From Trichobilharzia regenti (lineage: Eukaryota; Platyhelminthes; Trematoda; Strigeidida; Schistosomatidae): a DNA stretch of 64,000 nucleotides. The notes under the pieces were generated by a model, which had not been told where the DNA came from, ran no database searches, and worked only from the letters and a program-made list of their open reading frames with translations. Shown here piece by piece: positions 20,781-32,755 of this stretch; positions within the stretch are counted from its first letter, which is position 1; each line of letters opens with the position of its first letter. The stretch lies in assembly GCA_944472135.2 (NCBI GenBank), contig OX235267.1, positions 15,669,452 through 15,733,451 on the forward strand, read 5' to 3'. A program made the translations under genes and the position numbers.

Positions 20781-21880
20781 TTGTATCTCAGGTGGGTGAT
20801 TTGAAATTAGTTGTGTTCTCTAAGCTGGTTGGTTTAATTGTGGAGCTTTCGTCGTCCTTCTGGACAACGTCCCCCTTCAGTGCAAGTTTTAGCATAAAAT
20901 GAATTGATTTGAATATTTCATGAATGATAGAATTGCGTCTCCTGGTTACCATCTTCGTAATTGGTAGTCGATTCACATTTTTGTTGATCATTTTTTATTG
21001 ACTTGAACTTTTGAACTTCCTCGTGACATGTTTTGCTTTTCATTAGTTCGTAGATTTGGTCTGTATTAACCTGTTTGTTAATCACTGACTGATTCACTAC
21101 AGTACCAGGCTTCTAGGAATTCTCTGGCACTTTTTCCTCTGTTTAAAATATTGACTTTATCCCGATCAAATTGATGTCCATAATTATCTACATACATTTA
21201 TATGAAAGAATATATATTATGTCTTTTGACCGCAGATTTGTGTTCTTTGATTCTGATTCGAAGGAGACGCCCACTTTGACCTATGCAATGTCTGTTACAG
21301 TTCATACATACTATTTATTTTGTAAATGGTATTAATTTTGTGTTCTTTTTCTGTTGGATGGGTCTTTTGGTTTGCACAATATGGAATGAAGTGATTGTGC
21401 AAGTTGGCTTGTGTGTTATATCTATTTCAAACGGTTTCATTATTCTAGCTGTTATTTCAGAGATACTTTTTCCTATATATGGTAAGATGAATTTTCTTGT
21501 GTTCTTTGATCATTATTCCTTGTTGGTATTGTGACCCAATTTTATACACTTTATAATGAAATTGTGAGGAGGATATACATTCATTCTGAAGACGGTTAGT
21601 GGGTGTTTTGCTTCTATTCTTTTCAACGATGGAGTGCTAGAGTGTGTTTGAATTCTTTTAAACAATGTCTGTACACAGTTTCGTTTGTGGGTAATTGGGT
21701 TGGATTTTTACTATTTTAGTTAAGTATTTGGTCTGTGTGCGTTGATTTTCTACATGCATTTCTATTTATAAATTTCCTGTGTTAGTTCCCTGAGTTAGAC
21801 ATCTAAAAATTGGATTTTGTTATCTAATTCTTCTTGTCTCGTGGTGAATTCGATGTCGTAAATATGTTGTTTATTAATTT
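20781..21880 (-). pseudogene. PLE-epsilon C-terminal part with GIY-YIG-like domain
   Basis: Minus-strand frames give FILPYIGKSISEITARIMKP, THKPT, then CMNCNRHCIGQSGRLLRIRI (GIY-YIG core with CIG), KEHKSAVKRHNIYSF, GHQFDRDKVNILNRGKSA and EAWYCSESVS. The order is that of PLEs whose endonuclease is followed by the DxVxIL-RG...EAW segment. A similar copy lies at 29,950-30,745. A frame at 20,788-20,991 is the far C-terminus, also shared with that copy. Several stops are present. Confidence 0.65.
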
Positions 21881-21891
21881 GTGAGTATATC

Positions 21892-22376
21892 TGATATGTA
21901 TCCACATATATATATTTATGTGTGTGTATGTTGATCTCTCTTTCTGTTTGCTCTCTTAGTCTGTGACCATTTCACTTGTATGAACTTGTCTCCTTTAACA
22001 ATGTATATTCTCCTTATATTATATTATATATAATATGAGTGTTTGTTGACAGTCCGTTGCTTGGTGACATATATCCATATATGGTGGTTGTTGACATGTC
22101 TGCTATATTTTGCTATGTATATATGGATCGATACTTCATTATAATTAGCCATTCATGTTAAGACTGTCTAATGATTTGTTCACACACTTTGTCTGGAACA
22201 TTTCATATATATTTCGCATTCACAATATTGTGTGACTACTTTGGTGTGTGACCACTTATTGTGTCTCCTTGTGTTTGGGAAATAGAAGTATCATCGCAAG
22301 CCTAGTGGTCTTCTGATTTCCGCCTTTTTGCGTCAGGACTATTAAATTCTCGACCAGACCATAACAATAATTTAGC
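21892..22376 (+). repeat. LTR 1 of gag-protease tandem array
   Basis: The ~485-bp block starts with TGATATGTATCC and recurs at 23,981, 26,070 and 28,159, exactly 2,089 bp apart. It contains a TATA-rich core (ATATTATATTATATATAATA) and an imperfect ATATCCATATATGG palindrome. The exact 3' end is uncertain: it lies at or shortly after ACAATAATTTAGC, since a similar CATAACAATTT follows 16 bp on. The 3' side is followed by a putative primer-binding segment (TTTGGCGACG). Confidence 0.8.
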
Positions 22377-22450
22377 GACGAGTACATAACAATTTGGCGA
22401 CGCGGAAAACTACTATTAACCACTCAGCAGCAGCAACATAACAATTTATT

Positions 22451-23983
22451 ATGGATCCTTCTAAATTGGAATTATTGTTTGAACGACGAATGAAATTAAT
22501 GGAAATGTTCGTCAACCAACAGACTGGTCTAGCTTCACCTTCAAGCAATCCGAATCATACCATGCTACCATCTGTCGACGGCATTGTGAACAGTATTTCA
22601 CAGTTCAATTATGACCCAGAGGCTAATGTCACTTTTGACACATGGTATCAACGTTATGAGGATTTATTCACTGTTGATCTCACCTCACAAGACGATGCCT
22701 GGAAGGTGCGAGTGTTGTTATTTATATTGGGTCCGGCATAATATGAACGGTACTGCAACCTCATTCTACCCCAGAAACCACGTGACAAGTGTTTCGATGA
22801 TACAATAAAGCTGTTGTGTGAACATTTTGGAGACCACTCCACATTATTCAGCATACGTTATCGTTGCCTCAAGCTGGCAATGAATAAAAATGATGATTTT
22901 CTTACTCACGTTGGCACAGTCAACCGAGAATGTGAGAGATTTCGACTCAGGTCCTTAACAGATGATCAATTCAAAGCCTTGATTCTCATATGCAGTCTTC
23001 AATCTCCTCGTTTCACAGATATCCGAACTCGACTGCTCAATCAGCTAGAACAAAATCCTAAGTTAACATTACATGACATAGTTGATGAATATCAACGGCT
23101 GATTAATCTGCAGAAAGACACACACCTAGTCGAATCAACACCTTCGAGAAGCTCTGATATTCGTGCATTACGAAAGAGCAAAAATCTCTCATCATCCAGT
23201 CCTGACCCACCTTCTTCTAATGTTCCGCGGAAATCTACACATACTCGTCCAACTTCACAAAATACTGCAAAGAAGACCCCACCATCACCATGCTGGCATT
23301 GTGGCGCGTGGCACTTTGTAAAGTCTTGCCCATACAAAAATCATAATTGCAGCAAGTGCAAAATCATCGGTCATAAAAATGGTTTTTGTCAGCCACGCAA
23401 ACCCAGATGTCATAATCCAGCGAAAGCTCGACAAACTGTTGGTCCTAAATCTCCAAAAAGATCATTGAGTCTACGCTCAACCTGTCAAGTCACAAAACCA
23501 GGTATGCGAAAATATCTTGATCTTCAGATGAATGGTCATGATACACGTCTGCAGCTAGATACCGCCTCTGATATTACTGTTATATCAGAGAAGCTTTGGA
23601 ATGATATTGGCAGACCACCAATCGCAAATACTTCTCAGACTCTTCTCAGCGCCTGTGGTGGGCGGCTCAAACTAATGGGTGAGCTCAAATGTTCTGTTTC
23701 CTTCCGCAATATCAAATTCACAGGAATTTGTTACGTCACCAAGAGTGATTTAAATCTTTTGGGACTTGATTGGTTCGATCGTTTGCATCTGGCTGATGTC
23801 CCACTAAATTCGCTATGCAATGCGGTCAAGAAGCATAAAATGTCAGACGATTCCGGATGAAGCCGAAGCCGCAAACCCAACAGGCAGACGAAACGACAGA
23901 CGTCAACAACAAGCTCAAAGGTTCCAGATAAACCCTCAGTTAAACATCCTATTAATCATCACTCTTCTCAAAAGGGGAGGTGA
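22451..23983 (+). pseudogene. Gag-protease frame, unit 1, two in-frame stops
   Basis: A single frame runs from ATG at 22,451 to TGA at the start of the next LTR (23,981), interrupted by TAA at 22,739 and TGA at 23,858. It encodes a Ty3-like capsid region (TFDTWYQRYEDLF, FGDHSTLF), two CCHC zinc knuckles (CWHC...H...C at ~23,290 and CSKCKIIGHKNGFC at ~23,350), and an aspartic protease with LDTASDITVIS as its DT(A/G) active site and LLGLDWFD near its end. No RT, RNase H or integrase follows, so it is gag-protease only and depends on a helper. Unit 1 has Cys (TGT, 22,817) where units 2 and 3 have Arg. Confidence 0.8.
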
Positions 23984-24465
23984 TATGTATCCACATATAT
24001 ATATTTATGTGTGTGTATGTTGATCTCTCTTTCTGTTTGCTCTCTTAGTCTGTGACCATTTCACTTGTATGAACTTGTCTCCTTTAACAATGTATATTCT
24101 CCTTATATTATATTATATATAATATGAGTGTTTGTTGACAGTCCGTTGCTTGGTGACATATATCCATATATGGTGGTTGTTGACATGTCTGCTATATTTT
24201 GCTATGTATATATGGATCGATACTTCATTATAATTAGCCATTCATGTTAAGACTGTCTAATGATTTGTTCACACACTTTGTCTGGAACATTTCATATATA
24301 TTTCGCATTCACAATATTGTGTGACTACTTTGGTGTGTGACCACTTATTGTGTCTCCTTGTGTTTGGGAAATAGAAGTATCATCGCAAGCCTAGTGGTCT
24401 TCTGATTTCCGCCTTTTTGCGTCAGGACTATTAAATTCTCGACCAGACCATAACAATAATTTAGC
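23981..24465 (+). repeat. LTR 2 (shared by units 1 and 2)
   Basis: Identical by eye to LTR 1. It serves as 3' LTR of unit 1 and 5' LTR of unit 2. It is preceded by a purine-rich tract AAAAGGGGAGG, the likely polypurine tract. Confidence 0.8.
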
Positions 24466-24539
24466 GACGAGTACATAACAATTTGGCGACGGGGAAAACT
24501 ACTATTAACCACTCAGCAGCAGCAACATAACAATTTATT

Positions 24540-26072
24540 ATGGATCCTTCTAAATTGGAATTATTGTTTGAACGACGAATGAAATTAATGGAAATGTTCG
24601 TCAACCAACAGACTGGTCTAGCTTCACCTTCAAGCAATCCGAATCATACCATGCTACCATCTGTCGACGGCATTGTGAACAGTATTTCACAGTTCAATTA
24701 TGACCCAGAGGCTAATGTCACTTTTGACACATGGTATCAACGTTATGAGGATTTATTCACTGTTGATCTCACCTCACAAGACGATGCCTGGAAGGTGCGA
24801 GTGTTGTTATTTATATTGGGTCCGGCATAATATGAACGGTACTGCAACCTCATTCTACCCCAGAAACCACGTGACAAGTGTTTCGATGATACAATAAAGC
24901 TGTTGCGTGAACATTTTGGAGACCACTCCACATTATTCAGCATACGTTATCGTTGCCTCAAGCTGGCAATGAATAAAAATGATGATTTTCTTACTCACGT
25001 TGGCACAGTCAACCGAGAATGTGAGAGATTTCGACTCAGGTCCTTAACAGATGATCAATTCAAAGCCTTGATTCTCATATGCAGTCTTCAATCTCCTCGT
25101 TTCACAGATATCCGAACTCGACTGCTCAATCAGCTAGAACAAAATCCTAAGTTAACATTACATGACATAGTTGATGAATATCAACGGCTGATTAATCTGC
25201 AGAAAGACACACACCTAGTCGAATCAACACCTTCGAGAAGCTCTGATATTCGTGCATTACGAAAGAGCAAAAATCTCTCATCATCCAGTCCTGACCCACC
25301 TTCTTCTAATGTTCCGCGGAAATCTACACATACTCGTCCAACTTCACAAAATACTGCAAAGAAGACCCCACCATCACCATGCTGGCATTGTGGCGCGTGG
25401 CACTTTGTAAAGTCTTGCCCATACAAAAATCATAATTGCAGCAAGTGCAAAATCATCGGTCATAAAAATGGTTTTTGTCAGCCACGCAAACCCAGATGTC
25501 ATAATCCAGCGAAAGCTCGACAAACTGTTGGTCCTAAATCTCCAAAAAGATCATTGAGTCTACGCTCAACCTGTCAAGTCACAAAACCAGGTATGCGAAA
25601 ATATCTTGATCTTCAGATGAATGGTCATGATACACGTCTGCAGCTAGATACCGCCTCTGATATTACTGTTATATCAGAGAAGCTTTGGAATGATATTGGC
25701 AGACCACCAATCGCAAATACTTCTCAGACTCTTCTCAGCGCCTGTGGTGGGCGGCTCAAACTAATGGGTGAGCTCAAATGTTCTGTTTCCTTCCGCAATA
25801 TCAAATTCACAGGAATTTGTTACGTCACCAAGAGTGATTTAAATCTTTTGGGACTTGATTGGTTCGATCGTTTGCATCTGGCTGATGTCCCACTAAATTC
25901 GCTATGCAATGCGGTCAAGAAGCATAAAATGTCAGACGATTCCGGATGAAGCCGAAGCCGCAAACCCAACAGGCAGACGAAACGACAGACGTCAACAACA
26001 AGCTCAAAGGTTCCAGATAAACCCTCAGTTAAACATCCTATTAATCATCACTCTTCTCAAAAGGGGAGGTGA
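24540..26072 (+). pseudogene. Gag-protease frame, unit 2
   Basis: Offset from unit 1 by exactly 2,089 bp and nearly identical. It has the same TAA (24,828) and TGA (25,947). Differences seen are G at 24,492 (C in unit 1, 22,403, before the ATG) and Arg at 24,906. Domains are as in unit 1: capsid, two zinc knuckles, aspartic protease, no pol. Confidence 0.8.
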
Positions 26073-26554
26073 TATGTATCCACATATATATATTTATGTG
26101 TGTGTATGTTGATCTCTCTTTCTGTTTGCTCTCTTAGTCTGTGACCATTTCACTTGTATGAACTTGTCTCCTTTAACAATGTATATTCTCCTTATATTAT
26201 ATTATATATAATATGAGTGTTTGTTGACAGTCCGTTGCTTGGTGACATATATCCATATATGGTGGTTGTTGACATGTCTGCTATATTTTGCTATGTATAT
26301 ATGGATCGATACTTCATTATAATTAGCCATTCATGTTAAGACTGTCTAATGATTTGTTCACACACTTTGTCTGGAACATTTCATATATATTTCGCATTCA
26401 CAATATTGTGTGACTACTTTGGTGTGTGACCACTTATTGTGTCTCCTTGTGTTTGGGAAATAGAAGTATCATCGCAAGCCTAGTGGTCTTCTGATTTCCG
26501 CCTTTTTGCGTCAGGACTATTAAATTCTCGACCAGACCATAACAATAATTTAGC
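26070..26554 (+). repeat. LTR 3 (shared by units 2 and 3)
   Basis: Copy of the same LTR, identical by eye to LTRs 1 and 2, preceded by the AAAAGGGGAGG tract of unit 2. Confidence 0.8.
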
Positions 26555-26628
26555 GACGAGTACATAACAATTTGGCGACGGGGAAAACTACTATTAACCA
26601 CTCAGCAGCAGCAACATAACAATTTATT

Positions 26629-28161
26629 ATGGATCCTTCTAAATTGGAATTATTGTTTGAACGACGAATGAAATTAATGGAAATGTTCGTCAACCAACAG
26701 ACTGGTCTAGCTTCACCTTCAAGCAATCCGAATCATACCATGCTACCATCTGTCGACGGCATTGTGAACAGTATTTCACAGTTCAATTATGACCCAGAGG
26801 CTAATGTCACTTTTGACACATGGTATCAACGTTATGAGGATTTATTCACTGTTGATCTCGCCTCACAAGACGATGCCTGGAAGGTGCGAGTGTTGTTATT
26901 TATATTGGGTCCGGCATAATATGAACGGTACTGCAACCTCATTCTACCCCAGAAACCACGTGACAAGTGTTTCGATGATACAATAAAGCTGTTGCGTGAA
27001 CATTTTGGAGACCACTCCACATTATTCAGCATACGTTATCGTTGCCTCAAGCTGGCAATGAATAAAAATGATGATTTTCTTACTCACGTTGGCACAGTCA
27101 ACCGAGAATGTGAGAGATTTCGACTCAGGTCCTTAACAGATGATCAATTCAAAGCCTTGATTCTCATATGCAGTCTTCAATCTCCTCGTTTCACAGATAT
27201 CCGAACTCGACTGCTCAATCAGCTAGAACAAAATCCTAAGTTAACATTACATGACATAGTTGATGAATATCAACGGCTGATTAATCTGCAGAAAGACACA
27301 CACCTAGTCGAATCAACACCTTCGAGAAGCTCTGATATTCGTGCATTACGAAAGAGCAAAAATCTCTCATCATCCAGTCCTGACCCACCTTCTTCTAATG
27401 TTCCGCGGAAATCTACACATACTCGTCCAACTTCACAAAATACTGCAAAGAAGACCCCACCATCACCATGCTGGCATTGTGGCGCGTGGCACTTTGTAAA
27501 GTCTTGCCCATACAAAAATCATAATTGCAGCAAGTGCAAAATCATCGGTCATAAAAATGGTTTTTGTCAGCCACGCAAACCCAGATGTCATAATCCAGCG
27601 AAAGCTCGACAAACTGTTGGTCCTAAATCTCCAAAAAGATCATTGAGTCTACGCTCAACCTGTCAAGTCACAAAACCAGGTATGCGAAAATATCTTGATC
27701 TTCAGATGAATGGTCATGATACACGTCTGCAGCTAGATACCGCCTCTGATATTACTGTTATATCAGAGAAGCTTTGGAATGATATTGGCAGACCACCAAT
27801 CGCAAATACTTCTCAGACTCTCCTCAGCGCCTGTGGTGGGCGGCTCAAACTAATGGGTGAGCTCAAATGTTCTGTTTCCTTCCGCAATATCAAATTCACA
27901 GGAATTTGTTACGTCACCAAGAGTGATTTAAATCTTTTGGGACTTGATTGGTTCGATCGTTTGCATCTGGCTGATGTCCCACTAAATTCGCTATGCAATG
28001 CGGTCAAGAAGCATAAAATGTCAGACGATTCCGGATGAAGCCGAAGCCGCAAACCCAACAGGCAGACGAAACGACAGACGTCAACAACAAGCTCAAAGGT
28101 TCCAGATAAACCCTCAGTTAAACATCCTATTAATCATCACTCTTCTCAAAAGGGGAGGTGA
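26629..28161 (+). pseudogene. Gag-protease frame, unit 3
   Basis: Third tandem copy with the same stops (TAA 26,917; TGA 28,036). Private differences: G at 26,860 changes Thr to Ala (DLASQDD), and C at 27,832 is synonymous. It shares the G at 26,581 and the Arg codon at 26,995 with unit 2, so units 2 and 3 are each other's closest relatives. Confidence 0.8.
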
Positions 28162-28643
28162 TATGTATCCACATATATATATTTATGTGTGTGTATGTTG
28201 ATCTCTCTTTCTGTTTGCTCTCTTAGTCTGTGACCATTTCACTTGTATGAACTTGTCTCCTTTAACAATGTATATTCTCCTTATATTATATTATATATAA
28301 TATGAGTGTTTGTTGACAGTCCGTTGCTTGGTGACATATATCCATATATGGTGGTTGTTGACATGTCTACTATATTTTGCTATGTATATATGGATCGATA
28401 CTTCATTATAATTAGCCATTCATGTTAAGACTGTCTAATGATTTGTTCACACACTTTGTCTGGAACATTTCATATATATTTCGCATTCACAATATTGTGT
28501 GACTACTTTGGTGTGTGACCACTTATTGTGTCTCCTTGTGTTTGGGAAATAGAAGTATCATCGCAAGCCTAGTGGTCTTCTGATTTCCGCCTTTTTGCGT
28601 CAGGACTATTAAATTCTCGACCAGTCCATAACAATAATTTAGC
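28159..28643 (+). repeat. LTR 4, right end of the array
   Basis: Fourth LTR copy, with private differences at about 28,370 (CTAC for CTGC) and 28,626 (CAGTCC for CAGACC). Similarity to the other units ends at 28,643, within or just beyond the LTR 3' end. No duplication matching the left flank (TATATC before 21,892) was found on the right. Confidence 0.75.
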
Positions 28644-28659
28644 ATTCTTCAGTTTCTTC

Positions 28660-29010
28660 AATTCTTGTTAAAAAATAAAGTTGCACTTGGACAGGTGTTT
28701 AGTTCGACATTTAACAGTTATACAGTCAATATTGTCATTTGAAAATTTGAAGCAGACCTTGTTGGCAACAGATCACTGAGAGTTCATAAAAGTGGCGAAA
28801 TCACTATTCCACTTCTTCTTTGAATTGTATCGGTGTTTTCTGTTTATGTTGAAATCATTTGTGGAGACTAAATTGTCATCATATGAATTGTGGAGCCAAG
28901 TTTCCTGAAACATTATTACACCTGTATTACAATAAACACTTGACGATAGTACAGTGTGCAAACACTTATTCTTTTTCGATAACGATCTGCACAATTTGTA
29001 CTTATAATCC
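28660..29010 (-). pseudogene. LINE APE-endonuclease fragment
   Basis: Minus-strand text VIMFQETWLHNSYDDNLVST followed by DFNINRKHR resembles the TETWL...YDxxL...F.xxRKDR segment of APE-type endonucleases of CR1/Jockey LINEs. It is short, and no RT follows. Confidence 0.5.
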
Positions 29011-29020
29011 CAGGAACAGT

Positions 29021-29490
29021 TATCTGATGCATTAGGTTACTCTTTGAGGCTCTTTGCCAGCACGATGATACTCTTTCCTAAGTTTATCACAGATTTGCGA
29101 ATCAACCCGTTGAAAACATTTTAAATAATGGCGAGAGTAAGTAATACGATTTCGATGCAAAATTAAATGATCAAAACAAATCCGAGAAATTAGATGAAGT
29201 GTTTACATTGGAAAATTTTTAATAGCCCAAGATTTAAGCAGGCCACCTTAGTGAATGTTAATATCTGTCACCTTTACAAACAATACCTACAGGATTCGAA
29301 TACTTGTATATTAATATCGAATTATTCATAGTTGTATGCTTTTGACAAGTTCTGCGGATACATCATGACTTCATTCTATCCTGCACAATGTCCCATTCTT
29401 GCTTTCTTCATACAAAAGTTTCCCATATTCACAATCAAATCAGCATCAATACTGCTAAATTCATTGTCCTTTGATTTATTGAATATGGTT
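29021..29490. other. No gene recognised
   Basis: AT-rich interval with only short frames lacking family motifs. Confidence 0.35.
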
Positions 29491-29497
29491 CAATGTT

Positions 29498-29935
29498 TTG
29501 ATGTGGTTGTGTTCTCTGAGCTGGATAGTGGTTTATTTGAGAAGCTTTCAACATAAGGCCAACAAGTTTTCAGCGCATACTTCAATTCAATGAAGTGAGC
29601 TTTCAGATTTATCCACGAGTTTATTGGTCAACTCTCCTAGTGGGTGACCTTGAACGCGACTCTTCCATTGATTTGTGTGTTTTCACACCCTCTAGGCTAC
29701 ACTTATATTGGAACTGGTTATTTACTTGACTTGAACTTTGACCAGTTGTGTGTGAGATTTCCTTCTTCTTATCGACTGGTAATTCTGTCCATGTCGATGT
29801 GTCGATGTGTGAATGACGAATCACTGGAATACAAAGCTTCTAGGGCTCTCTGGCGTTTTCGGTGTTTCCTCTGCCTAATATTTTAACGTTGGTTGTTCCA
29901 GTTGAATTGATGTCCATGGTAGTCTGTCTACCATG
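29498..29935 (-). repeat. PLE-epsilon 3' arm, inverted
   Basis: Minus-strand copy of the C-terminal and 3' region found in plus orientation at 30,315-30,745. Read on the minus strand it runs ILGRGNTENAREP, then codons for SFVIHTSTHRHGQ and the tail ending near GAGAACACAACCACATC. It forms one arm of a fold-back of ~430 bp with a ~380-bp centre. Confidence 0.65.
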
Positions 29936-29949
29936 AGGTGATATGAGGG

Positions 29950-30745
29950 GTTCATGTTCTTTGGCATATACCCCAGGCCAACCTATTAGATCAAAGGCCC
30001 CCAAGGAAAGCACAAGGAAAATCACCCTACCATATATTAAGGATATCTCAGAAATCACTGCAAAGCTTCTCAAATCCTTTGGAACTGACGTCGTACACAA
30101 ACCAACAAAATCAGTCCACTCAGTTGGCTCCACGTCAAGCAGAAGATATAACAACGAAAGAAGATAAAATCTCCATCATCAACAAAATAAATTGTAACAA
30201 TTACCGAAAACACCATATTGGTCATAGTGGACGTCACCTTCGTCTTCCTATCCACGAGCATAAACTAGCCGTCAAAAGACATAATATCTACTCCCTCATA
30301 TCACTGCACAAAGACAACCATGGAAATCAATTCAACTGGGACAATCAACATTCAAATACTAGGCAGAGGAAACACCGAAAACGCCAGAGAGCCCCTAGAA
30401 GCCTTTTATTCCAGTGATTCGTCAATCACACATCGAAACATCGACATGGACAAAATCTGCCAATCGATAAGAAGGAAATCTCACACACAACTGGTCAAAG
30501 TTCAAGTCAAGTAAACAACCAGTTTCAATATAAGTGTAGCCTAGAGGGTGTGAAAACACACAAATCAACGAAAGAGTCACGTTCAAAGTCACCCAACAGG
30601 AGAGATAACTAATAAACTCGTGGAGGAATCTGAAAGCTCCATTCAATAAATTGAAGTATGAGCTGAAGATGCGTTGGCCTAATGGTGGGGAAATGAAAGC
30701 TTCACAATTTAACTATCCAGCTCAGAGAACACAACCACATCAAAA
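29950..30745 (+). pseudogene. PLE-epsilon C-terminal part with GIY-YIG-like domain
   Basis: Plus-strand frames: KITLPYIKDISEITAKLLKS, VVHKPTKS, then NCNNYRKHHIGHSGRHLRLP (GIY-YIG core, HIG), HEHKLAVKRHNIYSLISLHK, NHGNQFNWDN, and, after a frame shift, ILGRGNTENAREPLEAFYSS and SSITHRNIDMDKI. It is a relative of 20,781-21,880. Its right part is repeated inverted at 29,498-29,935. Confidence 0.65.
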
Positions 30746-31440
30746 GCATCCAGCTGAGCTAAAGATCTTCCCCTTCATGGTTCAGTTTTCAGTAAAGGAG
30801 AATTAGAGTTACGACAGCGCGTTAAAAAAGATAAAGTTGATTGGAGGGAATCTGAATAAATACAGCTCAACGAAGAGCACGAAGCAGTCGGTGCAAATTA
30901 GCCACAAAAGAAGTTCGTATTATCAGTAACTTAGTTGTTCGAAAACCAGTTTCTTCAGACAGAGAGAAGTTATCCAGCAATCAACAACAAGGTGGAAATA
31001 AAGAGCTGAAATTTGATAAGGTGATAAATAAACTGGTCTAGTGTCCGCTTGAAAAATATGAAAAGTTGAAAAGAAGGACATTTGAGAGTGGAAGGAGTGG
31101 ATGGCTTACTAAAACTAGAAGCGACTATGCAGCAAGGATTTTAAGAGTGTGGTAGTATAAAACGTTATAAGAAATCTTCTAGACACGAAGTTTTAGTTTG
31201 TATTGGTGAATTACTAGTGCCTTCATTCTACACCGTAGTTAAAAACCAAATACACTTATGTTATTTGACTTTTTTATTTGATTTTTAAGAACTTATGTGA
31301 GATGAGTTTAACATGTGCTCAAGAATAAGGCTTGTAAATGAATTACATTGTCCTCGTGGCAGTCATAATGAATAATGTTCAGCGAGTATTCGGAAATCGT
31401 GGGTTTTGTTTAGCCAGTATAATAAGCTCCATAGGAAAGA
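30746..31440. other. No gene recognised
   Basis: About 700 bases without a recognisable frame or repeat block. Confidence 0.35.
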
Positions 31441-31966
31441 ATTATCAAAACGCGGAGAACGAGGTACAAGGTGTGAGTTTGCTCTTCACAAATCCGCTGA
31501 TTATTTCCCTCTCGTAGAAAATACTCCATTGATCAGCCAGCAAGTGTGTTTTTATCAGTGACTTGCAGAGTCGATTATTTTTAAATTCTCGGCCACCGTA
31601 TGTCCTCTTAGGTTTTTTATTTATAAACAGTGACTTCTTTGACACTGTTGGGATATTTTCAGGCAGATGCTTTGTTCTCATATTTTCGTCGAGGTGTCTA
31701 TTTTGAATGAGGTCTTCTGTGGGTCTGTCTGGAAATCTATGCCTAAACAATTTTTTCCTATTGATAGGGGGACAATTGTGGCGTGTTCTACTGATAAGAT
31801 TTATCACTAATATACGTACAAAGAGATGTTCGTTGGTATAAATATCAAATTTAAGGCAGACGGATTTGATATCAGAGAAGGCAAATAATACAGCGTTGCG
31901 GAGATACATGGCAGTCGTGGAAGGAATACAAAGAAAGACAATATGAAGGAAGGGCGGAATTAGCAC
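31441..31966 (-). pseudogene. PLE RT connector fragment
   Basis: A 173-codon minus frame. Its second half has HLPENIPTVSKKSLFINKKP, then LCKSLIKTHLLADQW, resembling the segment between RT and GIY-YIG of PLEs (KKPLFINLxFKGD...L.KSI.KTF.AA). Part of the flanking DNA (about 31,750-31,830) is similar to 61,590-61,650, which also borders a PLE. Confidence 0.5.
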
Positions 31967-32332
31967 AGCGCGAAAGATCTGTGCAAATGGTATGTTAAAG
32001 ATAAAGTGTACATAATTTCGCCATATAGAGATACAAAACTTCTAATAAACTTTTCTTTACCAGGTTCATTGTGTCCCCCCCTAACAGCATGATCTTCAGT
32101 AATGAGTAGCGGAGGCTACTGTTCAAAGAAGATTGAAGTAGCCAGTTTAATATAATTCTTTTACTGGCGTGTACACTAAGTTCATGGAACTCATGGAAAC
32201 ACTGACTTGGTAGAAGTGCTGAAAATTCAGATTCTTCTCCTTTTGCTTACTGAAAGACTAATGAATGACCAATCTTCGCATGTTTCGTTGGAAAAGTTGT
32301 AGGATTGAATTTCTTACATCATATTTAATTAA
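31967..32332. other. No gene recognised
   Basis: AT-rich flank upstream of a SINE insertion. Nothing supported. Confidence 0.3.
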
Positions 32333-32341
32333 CAACAAATT

Positions 32342-32735
32342 CCAGTGTTGGCTTGTAGGGATTCGACTGATTGGTTACAAGATTTCATCATGAGCTGACA
32401 ATAGTTAGAGAACCATCAGAAAACCTGAGAGTACTGGACAGCTGTTTCGTCCTGGTTTGAGACTCTTTAGCAGTACACACCCACCGGGATTCGAACCCAG
32501 CACCTTCAGGTTACAGTGGGTCACTGTATGTCATGAATTGGCAGAAGTTAGAATTCATGGGCCATTGATCGGGACCCAGTGGCTTAATGGTCTACGAGCT
32601 CGCCTTGTAACAAGACGGTCCTGGATTCAAATCCTGGTGGGCGCGTATCGCTGAAGAGTTCCATACTAGGACGAAACAGCTGTCCAGTACTCCAGGTTTT
32701 CTGATGTTTCTCTAACTAATACCAGCTCATGATAT
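32342..32735. mobile_element. SINE B fold-back copy with 9-bp target duplication
   Basis: CAACAAATT flanks the unit on both sides (32,333-32,341 and 32,736-32,744). The left part (to ~32,525) is SINE B in minus orientation, from the 3' tail through a hammerhead relic (32,431-32,478; core CTAAAGA, G5 lost) to the tRNA arm. The right part (from ~32,528) is plus orientation, from the 5' unit through A box TGGCTTAATGG, a decayed B box and an intact-core hammerhead (32,643-32,690). The body is present in both orientations, so one monomer cannot account for it. Confidence 0.8.
32643..32690 (+). ncRNA. Hammerhead ribozyme motif in SINE B
   Basis: Core CTGAAGA (32,651-32,657) fits CTGANGA. Stem II is GTTCC/AGGAC-like (about 4 pairs), then GAA (32,673-32,675), stem III is the palindrome ACAGCTGT (32,676-32,683) and C17 is 32,684, giving predicted cleavage between 32,684 and 32,685. 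Stem I pairs GTATCG-side bases with CAGTAC, with one mismatch. All core bases needed for catalysis are present. The layout is type I with short stem III, as in Smα. Activity is an inference. Confidence 0.75.
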
Positions 32736-32755
32736 CAACAAATTATTATACCTGA

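Noticed and set aside
21283..21534. 83-codon membrane-like frame
   Set aside because: It is antisense to the PLE-epsilon connector on the minus strand; AT-rich DNA gives hydrophobic codons by chance.
21892..28643. CRISPR-like or satellite array
   Set aside because: The 2,089-bp period is an LTR-element unit with coding sequence, not short repeats with spacers.
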